A stretch of DNA of 64,000 nt from Dromaius novaehollandiae (GCF_036370855.1 NC_088111.1:17891501-17955500); one strand, 5' to 3'; counted from the stretch's first letter, positions 22,621-36,600 are shown. The notes: a model not told the origin generated them from the sequence alone. Made by a program: numbers and translations.

Positions 22621-23862
22621 AAATATTTTGATCCTCGGTGATGTGATAAAAGGCACATCAGGAGCGGCAGAATTAGCAGAAGCTGTATTTATGTCGCCCA
22701 GGGCTGGAATTAGCCTGCTGCAGCCGCGGGGCGCCCCGTGCCAGGTGCTGACAGCTCTGCCAGGACGTGTCCTTGGTGCCGGCTCGCCTGGGCCCCGGGG
22801 CCAAGAGCGGGGCTGGCCGGAGCCGGCTCCCCGCCACGGCTGCCTTGTGTGACAGCAGCCGGCCAAATCCATCTCCCTCTCTTGTCGCAGGACTCCATCC
22901 GTGAGCGGGTCCGCATGGGCCGGGCCATCCACGGAGGAAGGAGAAGCTGTTGTGCTCAGCAGGGCCCGGGGTGTTCATCTGCCCCTTCCGTGACCTCCTT
23001 GAGGCTGTGTTAGCTGGCCAGTGTCACCTTCGAAACGCAGCTAGTGATAGGAGAAACACCGCACCGGCAAAACGGCTGCTTAAACCTCCGCCTCCGCGCA
23101 GCAAGGCTCCGCCGACAAGGCACGAGAAACCTGGCGGCCCAAATGCCACAGGGGGCACGGCACGCTGCCAGGCCTGCCCGCTGCGGGGGACAGCCCTGCT
23201 TCTCTGGCGCTGGAGCTAACGGGGTGGTCATGCTGGGCCTGGTGTTAACTCCTGGCTTAGAGGCTGAGGGACAGTCACCAGGGCATTCGGGGTGAGCTCG
23301 AGAGATAGAGGGACAGATGCTGGGGTGCTCAGCCTGCTTCGGCTTTGGTCTCTGCAGGAGGGGGAGGCACAGACACCTTCCTGAGGGAAGGGGGCACAGG
23401 GAAGGACTCCCCTTGCCAGCTCAGGCAAAAGCGGGAGATGGATCCAGCCACCAGCAGGACCAAGCGGCCTCGCGTCACCCCAGCTGAACGGCTCTGCATC
23501 ACTGTGCTGGCTGCGCTCATCCCATCTGTCTTGTGGCAGGCTGGGAGCGGTGGGATTTGCATGGCCCTTAGCAACGCCGGATCCCTGCTGAAGGGAAGCA
23601 GGAGCCAGAGCAGGAGCTGCAAAGCAGCATGAGTCCTAGGGAGAAGGGGAGGAGAGCAAGGGGGAGGAGAGCAGAGGCTATTTTTGCCCAGACTGATGGG
23701 TGGGAGCCATCCAGGAGGGTGGGAGTGACACGAGACCAGCTGCAGCTGGCCCTAAGGCAGGAGAAACATGTCCCAGGAGGGCAGGCTAGCGGAGGTGACT
23801 GCCAGCTTTTACATCCCAGGGGAGCCAGCCCTGATGCGTCTCTGGCACGAGGAAGCATGGCT

Positions 23863-23879
23863 GGGGGGGGGGGGGGGGG
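23863..23879. repeat. Poly(G) run of 17
   Basis: A homopolymer in GGCTGGG context. It may form a G-quadruplex and is prone to sequencing error. Confidence 0.85.
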
Positions 23880-26800
23880 ATGGCAGGCCTGGGATGGATG
23901 GGGTGAATGGGGCTGGACATCCCCAGGGTGATGGACACCGTGCTGTTCAACCTGCCTTGTGGAGCCCACCTGGGACTGGTCTGTGTCACCCCAGCTCTGA
24001 TTCTGTCACCCTGTTTACAGTCCTCAGTGTCCTGTGCCATGCTGAGACCATGCCAGCAGTAACCCCGCACCACCCTGGGCTGCTGCCTTCTCTGCAGCAC
24101 CCTCAGTCCAGGCTTAGCTTCCTTCCTGGATGCCGTCTCACCAGACCATTTCAGCTAAAGCATCTTCTGAAAAAAATGATCCCAGCTCCATCTCATGCAG
24201 AGGGGCCACAATGGCTTTTACTTGCAATTGAACAAAGAACCTAGCTGATCCTTCAGTGCTTGTTATCAATACAGATCTTCCCCCTTGTCTGCATGGCTTT
24301 GGGGTTTACAAGCGCTTGCAATGGTTTTGCATGCTGTCTCTGGGACCACAGCTGAAGCGCAACTGGACATGATGCGGCACCTCTGCCGAGCGAAGCTGGG
24401 CCTGTGTTTGCAATGCCGACAGCCCCCAAGCTTTGCCCTGCATCATGCAAACCTGCCAGGGCACAGATCGTCTTCTGGCCTGCCTCCTGCACAGCCAGGG
24501 ATGTCTGCTTTTACAGACACAAACCCAGCAGCTCTTCAACACACTCCCCAGCAGGAACATCCTGGGAATGGCATTCCCATCGCTTTCTACTTGTACGCCT
24601 GTGCCACCACGCTACGGCCAGGTGAGCCAGCGTAAGGCCCTGCCAGCACCACGCTCCTGCTTGACCCACTTACAGCAGTTCAAAGAGCTCCTAGTGCACT
24701 GAGCTGGTGTTTCTGACTGAGCCATCGGCTGTTTCAACCAGTTTATTTACCCACATCTGAGTCATCCCAGTCCTGCTTTATCAAAGCTTGCAGCCTCGCA
24801 GACAAATTGCCCTTTGTGCTTCTCCAGCCCATGTCAACGGGGAATTGCCAAGTACCAATTAATCAGCAGCTCCTGCTGTGACAGGCCTGGGAGATGGTTC
24901 CCCAGATGGAGCTCAAGGAATGAAGAGGGGCCACTGCCCACTGCGTGTAGCAGGCGCCTCTGTGATGGCGCTGGGACTGGGGCCGGGGCCCTGCTCCCAC
25001 AGCAGGGAGATGAGAGGAAGGCATGCGCTTCGCTCAGCAAAGCCCAAAGCAGAGCACACGGCTGCCGCGCCAGCCCCTGGCACAGCTCCCTCGGGCTGGG
25101 GGGCTGCTGCCATGTCATACGCACCCCATACGCAGAGGCAGCAAGCAGGGATCAGCCCAGGCTTCACCTTACTACTTCCCCCATACCCATAGTGGGGCAG
25201 GGTGGTGGGTCCCCAATGGCAAGAGGAAAGAGACTGGTGGGAGATCCCACAGATTCAACCGAGGTGTCTCCATCGCCCCAGGCTGTGGCTGTTCTGCCCT
25301 GTGAATCACGAGGGCAGCGGTTCACTGGGAGAAGCATACAACCTCCAGTGTGCTCCAAGGGTTGCATTACATGATGCGTTGGCTGGTCCCTGAAATTTGA
25401 AGCCAGGAGCAAGGATAACCGCAGGAGGTTGTAATAGCAGAAATGCTGCTGCATGAAGCCATGCATGGCCACGCAGCAGCCACCAGCCTGCCCAGCACAG
25501 CCTGATGCACACTTCTCACCCGCTGTGCTGGGGGTTCACCCTCCCACACACATGGCACGACGGGTGCACACAAACACGCAGAGTTCGTGGGAGGTCACAG
25601 CACCGTGTGTCAGTACTATCCCCCAGCAGAAAGCAGCAACCACTTCTGCCATACCCTCATCCTGGCTCCTTGCCTCACTTACACCCAGGGCGGTTGGGCT
25701 CTCTGACAGTCAGGTCATTGCGTGATGGCCCTACAAGCCCTCTGCACACAGAGACACCTGGAAATCCAACAGCAGCAGCCGGCTGCCAAGGGAAAGGTGC
25801 TCAGGGCTGAGCCAGCTAGAGCAAGGCAAGCATTTGTGAGCACAGGAACTTTGCAGGCCAAGGTCATCCAGTCCAGCAAGGATGTTTCAGCATCACCCCA
25901 GGCGTCCCCCTTCCTTCACCAGGTCTTCCCTGCGTCCTCAACCAATTGTGGGCAGCCCAAGGCGAAAACCAGTGCTCAATTTTAAGGCCATGCCTATGCA
26001 GTTCACAGGAAGGGCAGGAAATCCTGTTTGCTACGCAGTGATTTTTAGGCTGGCGGGTCCGAACGGTGACGTGAGCTGTCCCTGGCGCTGAGCGGGACTC
26101 GTGTGCATAGGGCTGGAGTGGGTACTATTGCTTTGGGTGAATGTAAATGTAAAAAAAAAGAGTCATTCTGGCTCAAATGAAATCCACAACCACGTGTTGT
26201 TTCCAAGGAGCTGCTTCAGCTCCAGGTGTTGTACATTTTCAAACATGCTTACTTCAGCAGAAGGCTGAGGGGGATTTTGAAGCAAAATACCCATCTTGCT
26301 CTGAGGTTATTCACTTTATCTCAGGTTTTTCCTTGTCATTTTAATTTGGGGGCTGGAAGAATCAGTTGGGCCAATGTGCAAAACCTCTGAGCACCTGCTG
26401 AATCCACATCTGTGGCTGCAAAAGGGTCAGCGGGGAGAGATCACCCACCTCTCTTGGCAGCACCCTGAGTCCAGGACACCCAGAGGAGGGTGGCAGCCGG
26501 GGAAGGGGGCAGGAGGCTCCGGGCTCAGCCCCAGGCTCCGTGCGCTCCTCAGGGATGGGGCTCCTCTTGCAGCTCCCGGGCAGAGCGGAGCGGAGGGGCG
26601 CGCGCGGATCAGCCGCCAGTTCAGCTCCTCCGCCTGTGAATCGCACTGGGTCACGTGCATGTCTTGCCTGGAGCTGATACGGAAACAGTTGCAGTGCTCC
26701 ACTCACAGGGCTTGATATCACTGTCCCGCTGCTGTTGGTGGCAGCAAGGTAGTGATTTCTAGGCCTAACTGGTAATTAGTTAAATGTGTCCTTGGCACAA

Positions 26801-27389
26801 AGTGGAGCACAGTGACTTAGAAACGTATGATACAAGTGTGGCTCTGCCAGTCCCTATTCCTTGGGACACGGATCTGCTCTGATGTGAAGTGCTCACGTGG
26901 CTGCAGGGGACTGCTACACCCTCCGTGCAGAGATCGCTGCCTGGAGCGCCGGCTGCGGGCACAGCCCGGCTGCTGGCTCCTCGGGGCTCCCTGTGAGACC
27001 CACGGCGTCTCATCCACTTCCCAGCATCACCAACAGCCACTGCCACAAATTCAGTTCAGTCTCCGGGGCTGTCAGGCTGTGTGTGGCCTTCATTGGGCAA
27101 GAGCTTCTCGGAGTGAATAAACATGACAAAGGCGAACGAAGTGCCCATGACCGGCTGTCGCAGGACATGGTGTCACGAGCTCTGCACGGGATGTGAAGCT
27201 GCTTCGTACCCCAAGACACTTACAGTCTTGAAGGGAGATGACGATCAGGCCAGAGCACGCTGGGAAAACGAGGGAGCAGCCCAGGGTGCTGCATTCCCGT
27301 CTTCCATATTGCAGGACCCTAAGGAGTTAACAGAAAATGCCACCTACTGTATTTTATCTCTCCTCCATTGAGGCCAGCTCTGAGCACTG

Positions 27390-27720
27390 GCAGTGGAACA
27401 ATGCTAAATTCTGATTAGCTCTGTTTTTCCAGCAAGAGGGGAGGCACAAGAGGGTGGGGAATTAATACTATTCTGCATAATTTTTAATCTAAATTCCATT
27501 TCTTTTCTTTTCTTTCTCTAGGAAGCAAACAATCTATGGGGTTTTGTACTCAATTCCTTGCTTTCATAATCTAAATGAATTGTTTGCAAGTAGGAGCCAG
27601 CTGCAAAGCTGACAATCTCCGATCAAATCTGTCTTCCTCCTAGTTCTAGCAATCATTAATTTGCTCCTCAGCTCTGATTAGCTAATCCTGGCTGCCTTGT
27701 GGCAGCTTGCAGGGAAAACA
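27390..27720. promoter_or_regulatory. Candidate conserved non-coding element with repeated CTGATTAGCT
   Basis: An AT-rich block with many TAAT and ATTA cores. The 10-mer CTGATTAGCT occurs at 27411-27420 and again at 27674-27683. The second copy runs into GCTAATCC, an OTX/PITX-type site. There is no repeat signature and no coding potential. An enhancer role is inferred from motif density only. Confidence 0.3.
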
Positions 27721-28054
27721 CCGTGCGAACTGCAGCTCCGTTTGACAGAGCTGGAGCTGGCGGCAGGGTGACGGGATTGATTTTTGCAGGGTCCACGCTG
27801 CTCCTGGTTGTCAGCTCTCTAGCGAGAAGTGTGGTGCTCCGGGAGGAAAGGCTGGTTAGGTTATTTATGGAACCCTGGCATTTTGGAAATATCAGCGGAT
27901 CATTGTTTCCCCTGCTTTGTGCAGGGCATGCTAGTTTGTTACACCAAGATTAATTAATGGGGCTTTAAAACAGGAGTTGAAGACACTTAAACAGCCTCTC
28001 TCTCAAAAATATCTCGGTGTTGCCCCATTTTTATTATGTTGCTGTTCTTAATGT

Positions 28055-28130
28055 GCCTGGGAGATGTGGCAGAACTGTTATCTCTATTTCCTAGATGGGA
28101 AACTGAGGCAGGAGTCTCTGCGTGTTTGTG
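28055..28130 (-). mobile_element. Possible MIR-like SINE remnant
   Basis: TTATCTCTATTTCCTAGATGGGAAACTGAGGCAG is the reverse of the MIR core phrase about CTGCCTCAGTTTCCCATCT. Only this short stretch is clear, so the limits are uncertain. Confidence 0.4.
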
Positions 28131-31100
28131 GATGGGGGCTGGCAAAGAACAAGCCTCGTAGTGCAGCTGCCCAGAAGGAGGTGGGGTATGTGGTGCTTTT
28201 TGTGCCAAGCTCTGGTTTGTTACATGGCCTACTACAGAGACAGTCATGGCCTCAAATCCTGCCAGGAACTTCGGAGCACTCCAGCCTCATATCAGGCCCA
28301 AACTGGGCCAGGTGTATCCAAGCGGGATGTTGATTCCCCAGGCTTGAAGGCCTCTGGTCCCCAGAGCATCATCGCCTGGTGTACAGAGTCTCCCAGCCCC
28401 GGGATAAAGGCCGTGCAGCTCAGGGCGGCTCCCCGTGATCCCATGTTTTTACAGGTCCAAGAGCCCCGGCTAGTCAGACACAGCGCTGGTGGCCGCATCA
28501 CACCCGTCCTGCTGGTTGGGTGCAGGGCCACTGTCAGCCCTGCGTGCCACTTGCTCACGCGTAGCTCTGCAGGCCTCGTCTCTCAGCTGTTAACTGGCTG
28601 CTTTTTATTCCAACATTCTCCTTTTTCAGATCAAATTCCCCAAGTGCTGGGGGAGGGTCCTTTTAATTTTCATTTGTTTCAAAGCTGTACAAGGCTTACA
28701 AGCATGACAGAAATGCGCCTGGAGTGCAGGAAATGGCCTACTTAGCTGCAGGAACAGAGCTGGCTTTCCCATCACCCTGACTGCTGGGACTGTGACCTCC
28801 CAGGGCACTGGGGCAGCTCCTCACCTTCCTCAGTGGCACGTGATTTCTGAAGCTTCCCTTCAGGAGACATTCGGCCCCACTATAAAGCCCAAATACCCTC
28901 TGTCCAGACAGAACTGTGCTGGCAAGCAGAGGTTGGGGGGGCTACATCCAGTTCTGACACCGAATTGCTGTGCAAGGACAGGGCAGGTCACCTGCCTGTG
29001 CCTCTGCTCCCCCAGCTGACAGTGACGATGACAATCTCTTATCTCTGTTTCAAGGTAGCTTGAAGAAAGGGAAAGATTGAGGCAGGACTGATGCCAGACT
29101 GAGGAAGCAGGGCTTGCGGGGTCAGACCTATAACAACGCTGGAACTTACTGGACAGTTTCAGCCTAGTTTGAAAGGGGACAGAGATCTCAGAGGTGTTAC
29201 AGTCTCACATGCTTTTGTGAGCTAATGGCTGGGGGGGACCGATTCATATCAAGCCTTCATGGTGGGAAAGGCTGTGTGTGAATGCGCTCACCTGCCAGTG
29301 GGCCAAGCAGCACCCGCACGTGGGCTGGCCAACCAGCCAGCTGCACGCTGCGCTGACTTAATACCACTTGGAGATTAAACAGGGACGGTTTTTAGTATGT
29401 CCAAGATAGGATCTGTAACTGGATGCATGTGCATCTCCCAGTCTTTGGCCACCTAACTGCAGACAGAGGAACAGGAGCCTCTTGGGCTGAAAAGAGTCTT
29501 ATCAAAAGGAGCTGAATTTGCCCAGTGGGTCCCAAGAACACTGAGGGCCTTTGTATTAATACCTACCTCTGTTGCCAAACAGCTCACTGAAAGTCTCAGC
29601 AAAGGAGGAATCGCACTAGGATCATGACTGCTCTGAACCTTGCTCCATACAGTGCAAGCAGATTGCTGCTGAATGCACTCCACTAGAAAGCACAGCTACT
29701 GTTCAGACAGATTTGCTCTTGGGCACCGACCCTTCCTCCCACCAGTCTCATTTACCTTACTGATGCAAATACCATACTCAAGGCTTGACATTTTAATAAC
29801 AAACAAATATTAGTGCTCTGGCGGCTGGGACTTCCCAGCATGTCCATTTGCACAGATAACCACAGTAGCATCTACCCATGGGTTGCTTGGGGGCCTAGAC
29901 CATCTTGGCTAGCAATCCTGGGATTCAATGTAGTGGATGCTGTCAGATGTCAGGGAGTCGAAAAGGCAACAGAGCAGCTCTTCAGCCTGTGGGGGGAAAG
30001 ATGAAAGGGGTTGGGAGACAGCTGTGATTTCTGTGCATGTCAAACAAACTTCTTCCTTTCAGAGGTAAGTTTCTTTGTGCTGCAAGCAGACAGCATAGTG
30101 GAGATGTTTTACCAGGTGACTGTGTCCTGGATTGAAAAAGTCCCAGCACAGAGGTGGCTGTGAGTGTCCAACAGCTGGGAAATGTCTGCTAGTTGTTATC
30201 ACTGTTTGGCCCTTCTCAAGATTCGCATTTTCAAGGAAGAGAAGAAAACCAAAAACAGGCAAAGTGCCAATTGGGAAATGTAACTCCCTCCCCTTGGCTG
30301 CTTCTGCCTCACCTTCCCAAGCTCAGCTCCTGTGCAGCTCTTTGTCACGGCTGCTTCAGAGCCACCTTAGTGCAAACGGCTTCATGACCTGTCTGTACCT
30401 CCGACTGTGCTAATGCATGCAGCGATCCCCTGTGGCACTTCACATGCTGTGTTGAGAGCTCACCCCACACAGCCTCTGAGGCTCCCCTTCTGCCAGCACT
30501 GCCTATCCTCATAGCTGCCCTGGGCTTTAGGACTCTTTTACAGCACTCCAGCCCTTCTGCCTGCTCTTAAGGGGCTGAGGACCTTGCCCAGAGTGCTTGG
30601 GATGCGTTTTCCCGTGAGCTGCTCTGCTCCACTCCCAGGTTTCAGTTGTCTCTGCAGGGAGGGAGATGCTTGGGGACTGGTAAGAGCTTGAGGGCTCCAG
30701 GCAGAGCGGAAAGATTAGTGCTGCCAGTCAGCAGAGGCACGACTGCACATCCATGGGACGGTTGGCGAGGTGTGGCTGTGGAGGAACTGTGCTGTCTCTC
30801 TCCTCTGAGTGGCTACCAGTGGCAGGTCAGTGATGCACTGTACCCTGCACCGTCACCAAGGAGCAGCCAGCCCAGCCATGTGGCCTCATCCCAGGCAAGG
30901 TGCAGAGAGCTGCACGTGAAGAGAAACTCCATCTAGCCACAGGACGTCCCAGTCCCGCGGTATCATCTGTTTGAGCACAGCACACCCTGACAGCTCTCTC
31001 TTATCTCTGGGGGGATTCCAGCTCAGGTATGAGCCGTGCCACAGGTGCAGAGACACCTGAGACTGCCTCACAGAGCCCCGCTGGAGTCTGACAGCCCATA

Positions 31101-33030
31101 ATAGTGGCACCACCAAAATGTGGCTCTACCACTTCCAGATACGATCTGGCTCTGGGTGTTTGTGTGGCGCTGTGACCAAGGTAAGACCATGCGGGAGCAG
31201 GCACCTGTGGGGCCAGTGTGTCCTGAAGCACTGGTACTCTCTGAGTTGCTCTTTCAGCTGGGGTTTATCAGCCTTCCCTCCTCCAGACAACCAAAGCTGT
31301 CTGCTGTGCTTTGTTAAACAGAGAAGACACCAGTTTTCCAGAGATAAAACCCAACAGACTGCGCATACTCTCCTTACATGGAATCAAACCTTAGGAATAA
31401 GCACTAGAAAATAAATCCCATCCTCATGGTTTCTAGAAATGCAGTCCTGCTAAGAGACCTGTGAGGGCAAGTCAAGTCTTTTCATCACACTTTAGGGGAC
31501 TGCAGTGGAGGGATCTGCATCCGAGTTCCCCATCCAGGGGCCCTTTATGTTGACGGAGAGAATAAGGAACTTTCAGAGCATGAATTTACCTGCTCCTAAG
31601 GTGGTATTTCAAATAGGGCAGATGAAATGAGCTGCAGAAGTGCTTACTATAGTCCAGATGACTATGGAGGAAGGCAAAACAACTTGCCCAGACAGAGACA
31701 TCAGCACTGAAACAGTCCACATTTGGAAAGCTGAAGTCTCACCATAATGCCTAGTCCCTAATCACACAGGGAGCAAGTATGAAACTCCGTTTCACTTCCA
31801 GGGTTTGACTAGACCAGTGAACGCTGCAGCCATGCTCAGACCGTGAGGATTTGAAATCCATGTTCGTTTAACCCTGCTGAACTTTGCCTGATATCATGTT
31901 GTTGCTCATTAGCTTTGACCTGGAAAGCCTGGCTGACATTTCGTAAACTCATTAGCAAGAGACCAGAGGATCAAACATGGTTTCTACAGACATCCTTTGA
32001 GGTACAGTCATTCTCTGGTGAGTTTACTCCTCAGATCTTGCTTTACGATTTCTAGATCTACACTGAGTTTTTGAGCAAAAGACCCACTTGAAAATAAGAC
32101 AAGTTACTTTCTGCTGTGCTTCTGGTAACCAACAAATGAGAAATGCTGCACTCACTGCTGTCCCAGAGGCTGTTTTCTGATTTGGCTGCAAAATGGTGAG
32201 GCATCGCTTTCTCCTCTCAGGATTAGGCTGATGGTCTAAACCATGAACTGCTGTGAATAGCCCCTGCATCTACCAAAGCCAGAGGCATTTGATGCAGTGG
32301 TCCAGGCTGCTAAGAGCAGGGAGAAGGGCTGAAAATACCTGCTTTTTCTCTTGTCTATCACAAAAAGCATCATAAACCTCTTTCTGATAGGCTAATTTCC
32401 CATTGCCATGAAGCAGAAGGGATTTTATGTCAGCCACAGATACGTAATGTCCCTTTCAAAGCAAACCAGAAGACAGCCTAGAGTTGCTGCCCTGTCACAT
32501 TACTTGGCAACAGACTGGCACCTTGGCAGCAGCAAGCACTGTGCTATGACAGCCTGCAGCTCTCCCAGAGTTGTGCATGCAGAACTTCCCAGGCACTGCA
32601 TCCCACACAATCCCAGCTAAACTCCTGGAGAACTTTACTGCACCTTGGGGAAAGTTGCTGGAAACAGCAGCTGTACAACTTTGGGGAATTTTGGGGTAGT
32701 TTGGCCTGGTTTACGAATAGGAACATGGATCTCAGAGAAAGCCCTATGTCTTTTAAGGCCCAATCCTTAGAACGCTGGTGCTGAAGGCAGCAGCTCTGTT
32801 ATCTGATATGATATTACAAACACATCTAAGTCTCCTGCTGCATTTTCTTGGGGAGCAAAAGGAACCTAGAGGAGAGGCTTGTCTACTTGTTACCATTTTT
32901 AACTCTGCACCAATTCTTTTACAACTCCTAGTCCTAACTCTTCAGGCACTGCCTCCTGTCTCCAAGTCGCTTGTTTGGTTTGTACTGAACTTTGATGATT
33001 ACAGCTAGAGTTTTAAAAGTATTTGTGCAG

Positions 33031-33036
33031 TTTATT
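33031..33036 (-). terminator. Candidate polyadenylation signal of the NDK-like gene
   Basis: AATAAA on the minus strand, about 500 bases after the stop codon at 33538-33540. AGTAAA variants occur nearer the stop. The downstream GT-rich element is weak. Confidence 0.35.
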
Positions 33037-33537
33037 CCTATTAACTGACCAAATGCCTTTAAGAACCTGGAGCTTAGTGTCTCCTTCTCTGGGATGAGCT
33101 ATTGAGAAAATATTCAGCTAGCCCAACAGTGGAATAGCTAATGAGTTCATTTCTCTTTCTCCATTTGGACTTGGGCTCCTGAAACACAACTTCCAGAACA
33201 CAGGACATGTGCCAGCTTTGCAGTAAGGTTGAATGAACATTTTTTGTCGCTTCTTTTTCACAAATATCACAAATATTTTACTAAGTGTTGATTCTTCATA
33301 AAAAGTAACTGACTTCTATGGAAAATATTGATTCTTTACTAAAACCTCCAAATATTTTGATTCAAAATAGTGCTCCTGGTGTCATGTGGAAGATACAGTT
33401 TGACTGGCTTTTGGTCCCACCTTCCACCATGTGCTCGGCTCTCAGTATGCGTCAAGGCTAGGGGCTGCCATGAGGCACCACCTCTGTCTTGTACAAGTTG
33501 AAATTTTCTTTAAAAACACAACCTATTTTGACAAGCT

Positions 33538-33664
33538 TCATTCATCATGGGGGCACAAAGGACATGTATTCGTACCATAAATTTCTCTACTTGCCTGCTT
33601 CTCATTTTGGGGATAGAGGAGATGCTGCACAGTGTCCAGTACCGACTGCTTCTGCCAGCAAACA
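33538..33664 (-). CDS. NDK-like gene, terminal coding exon (residues 563-604)
   Basis: The acceptor is very strong (TTCCCTTTTTCTTTACCCCCAG). One base completes a serine codon, then the frame reads 41 residues to TGA. The segment QSVLDTVQHLLYP resembles the last helix of an NDK domain (compare AVRDMKLFFPEG in domain B). The protein ends in CPLCPHDE. Confidence 0.82.
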
Positions 33665-36600
33665 CTGGGGGTAAAGAAAAAGGGAAGCAAGTGTTACTTT
33701 GCCATCTAAGCTGTCAGACATTGCAGATGACCTAGCTTTGAGGAGGGTTATGTTCTGTGCCAGCAGCTCTGGCCATGTGCATCTGTTACTGAACTTCTTT
33801 ACACAGATAAATCCGGGGTTGTACAAAGCTTTGTATAAATGGATTTAGATTCTTAAAATATAAGCCTTCAAACAAACAGTAATGACCTGTTGCATAATCA
33901 GGTCTCTGGGGCAGTGGGAAATATACCTACATCTAGAGATTTAAGCTCTGTGCAAGAGCCATTTTCTCAACAAAGATGATCTGTGTGCTTTCCCCAAAAA
34001 ACAAACCCAGGGCTTTCTGAGCTGCCCTCAGCAGCAGGGTCTGCTTCACTCGTCCTTGTTTAGCTCTGAGCACTCTCAGGCTCATGGAAGTCACACATGA
34101 ATTGACCACACAAGGTATTCAAGAGAAATTAAAAGGCAAGATACAAATCTCAAAATTGCCTTTGTAACTAACTCCATCCACAGTCAGCATCTGAGGCTTG
34201 AAAACTCTCCAGATACTTTTGAAATCACTCCCCACTCCTTCATAAGCAGGTATTGTGCTTGGCAACAGTTTTCCCTTCAGTGGTTTTCAACAGCTCCAGT
34301 ATTTTACACCTTGTGTGTTCATTTTTTGATTTCTACACCTCCTTCCACTCTGAAGCACTGTGCAAATTTGCACCCAGAGATAAGCTTCCTCTAGGGATAA
34401 CATCACTCCCCACCGATGGCAATTAACACTTGGTAAGAATGTTTCTTCAGACAGAATAACATCTAGCAAAGTTCCTAATCACTTGACTTCTGTTCTGATT
34501 GCACTACCTTCTCAAAAAATGGGAAGGTACAAGGCCCAGTCTACACTCAGATTTGCTTCTGAAACAGCTAGGCTTTCCGTGTGCTTTAGTCAATCACTGC
34601 TTACTGTGTTCAGTACGATGTTAACTAGGTGAACTCCTGAAGACCATGCACTATACAGTTAAGTCCTAACAATCTTATGAGCATCTTCAAGTAAAGCCAT
34701 TATTTTTAAAAAGCTCAAAGAACCATAGAGAAACAAGTTCTGGTGTGATCACTATTAAATCAGTGTCACTTAGTAAGGTAACTAAATCTAGCATGTCATG
34801 CGAGAAGCATAAAAAGCAGAGCATGCCTTTCTTCCAGTAGCTGCTTTGAATCTACTTATAAATTCTTCCCTCTGCCACCCTGCAGCTAGGAAATCTGGCT
34901 TTAAAAACAAGTTATGACAGGGGAAATTCAAATGCTTAACACTGGCAATCCAGGTAACTGGATGCTGGCAGAACAAGAAAGGTAAGCCTCAAATCATGAT
35001 TCCTTGTCTGTGGATAGGACTGTGTCACTTCCATCTTTGGATTCTTCCCCTGGGTCCCTACTGCTCTTAGGCTGTGTTTCAGCTTCCCCTCACCTCCTTC
35101 GAATGTTTACTTCACTCTGCCCTGTGCGTTGGCACTCTTCCAGATTATCCCAGATTCCTGCTTTGGCTCCGCTCTTTGCAGTCAAGCAGTCAAGCTCACA
35201 GGCTGCTTTTGTGCCCCCACCTGCATAAAGTTTGTCCCCCACTCTATTCTTCCTGCCCTTTGGAGCAGAAATAATCCCTTCTTCATACATGTCCAGAGAA
35301 TGGAGGGAGTGGGTACTGCTGTTCATAAACAATAATCTTTATACAGTTATGAGGGTCTGTGTCTCTAAGGCAACTGTTCTGCACAGCACATTCTCCAGTG
35401 AGTGAACATCTCTCCTTGATGTGCCACTGATAGAGTTGGCTCAGAAAAGTTTTAACAGGCTCTGAACTACTGGCAGTTATAGGAGCAGCACCTACACTGT
35501 CCCTCTCAACACCTGATTCCTGCTTCTTATCACAGCCCACCTCTGACACCCTGTCCGGGCTTCCACACAGATGGCAATGTTTCTCCCTGTGGCACAAAGC
35601 CTAAGTAATACGGCTCAGCTGGGAATCAACTCACAGCACCATAAAAAGGTCCCTTACACAGTGGTGCTTCAGCAATGCAGCTGAAATGCAGACCAGAGCC
35701 GGCGATTTTATTGGAATCCTGGACCAGGGCAATAGAAGTGAAACAAATATACAGAGCTTTATTTAGTGCAAGAAAGGTCACGTGGCTCCTGCTGATGGAG
35801 TCATAAGAGTAATTAACCTTACATGTTAATTTGAAATGTTTATAAACTAAGCAATGAAGATGTCTTAGCATGAAGTGTCCTTATGAGACACCAGTGAAGT
35901 CAGGCTGGGTTTCTGAAGATATTTGCAAAGTTGATTTTTAACACCATGATGGCTTGCGCGATGCAATAAGGGTATGATCTCACCGTTGGCTTAAATCGCT
36001 CTGAGAATCACTGCTTCTCCTGCTCCCCATCCTTGGGCACACCTTGCTGCCTCTCCCTTCCACAGGCACCATCAATCATAAAGACATAATCATAATTTTT
36101 TTGTGAGGCTATTTTTAAATGGCTGCACAATCACCAGTTCTGGCACTGGGGTAAGAGGCAGAGTGGAACTCGCCATTTGGGAGTGCCTCCTAACAGCCAT
36201 AATTTATGCACACGTATTTTGGAGTTTGGCAAGAAAGTTTATAAGTTGTACAGACAGCTGCACTTGCATAGATCACGATGAGGGGTGAGAGACAGCTGAG
36301 ATGACTGGCAGTGTCCACACCTATTCCTCGCCATTTACTCCTCAACCCTGCGGCTCACTGTAAGCAGCAGTGAGAAGCCACTGCAGTGTTTGCTCTGGGT
36401 GTGTTGCCTTGGGACTGGCAGTCTTGAAGTCTATCAAGTTAAACCTACGGTACTGGGAAGTGCTATGTTGCAGATGGATTTTGCTATGCAGCATCCCTGA
36501 CTATGCTGAGCAATAATCTAGGAAAAATAAAGAGCTGGGGGATTCTGTATCTGGTCCCAGCTCTGCTGACAGGCACTCTCTCACCTTCAGCAGTGATCTC

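Larger units (their letters stand above)
22621..33030. other. Intergenic region with no recognised gene
   Basis: No exon was recognised with confidence on either strand. Open frames up to about 207 codons lack motifs and sound splice sites. The region holds a G-run at 23863-23879, an AT-rich TAAT-containing block at 27390-27720 and a MIR-like piece near 28.1 kb. GC content falls from left to right. Confidence 0.5.

Noticed and set aside
28122..28745. 207-codon plus-strand frame
   Set aside because: No motif, no splice or promoter context, and it starts next to a MIR-like repeat.
35283..35597. 105-codon minus-strand open frame next to the insert exon
   Set aside because: It runs through the CAGCAG acceptor in a different frame, has no clear acceptor of its own and no similarity I recognise.
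36360..36450. Possible terminal exon of the NDK-like gene (short frame to a TGA)
   Set aside because: The acceptor is poor, and the exons at 35318-35094 and 33664-33538 fit far better in phase and in NDK-like ending.
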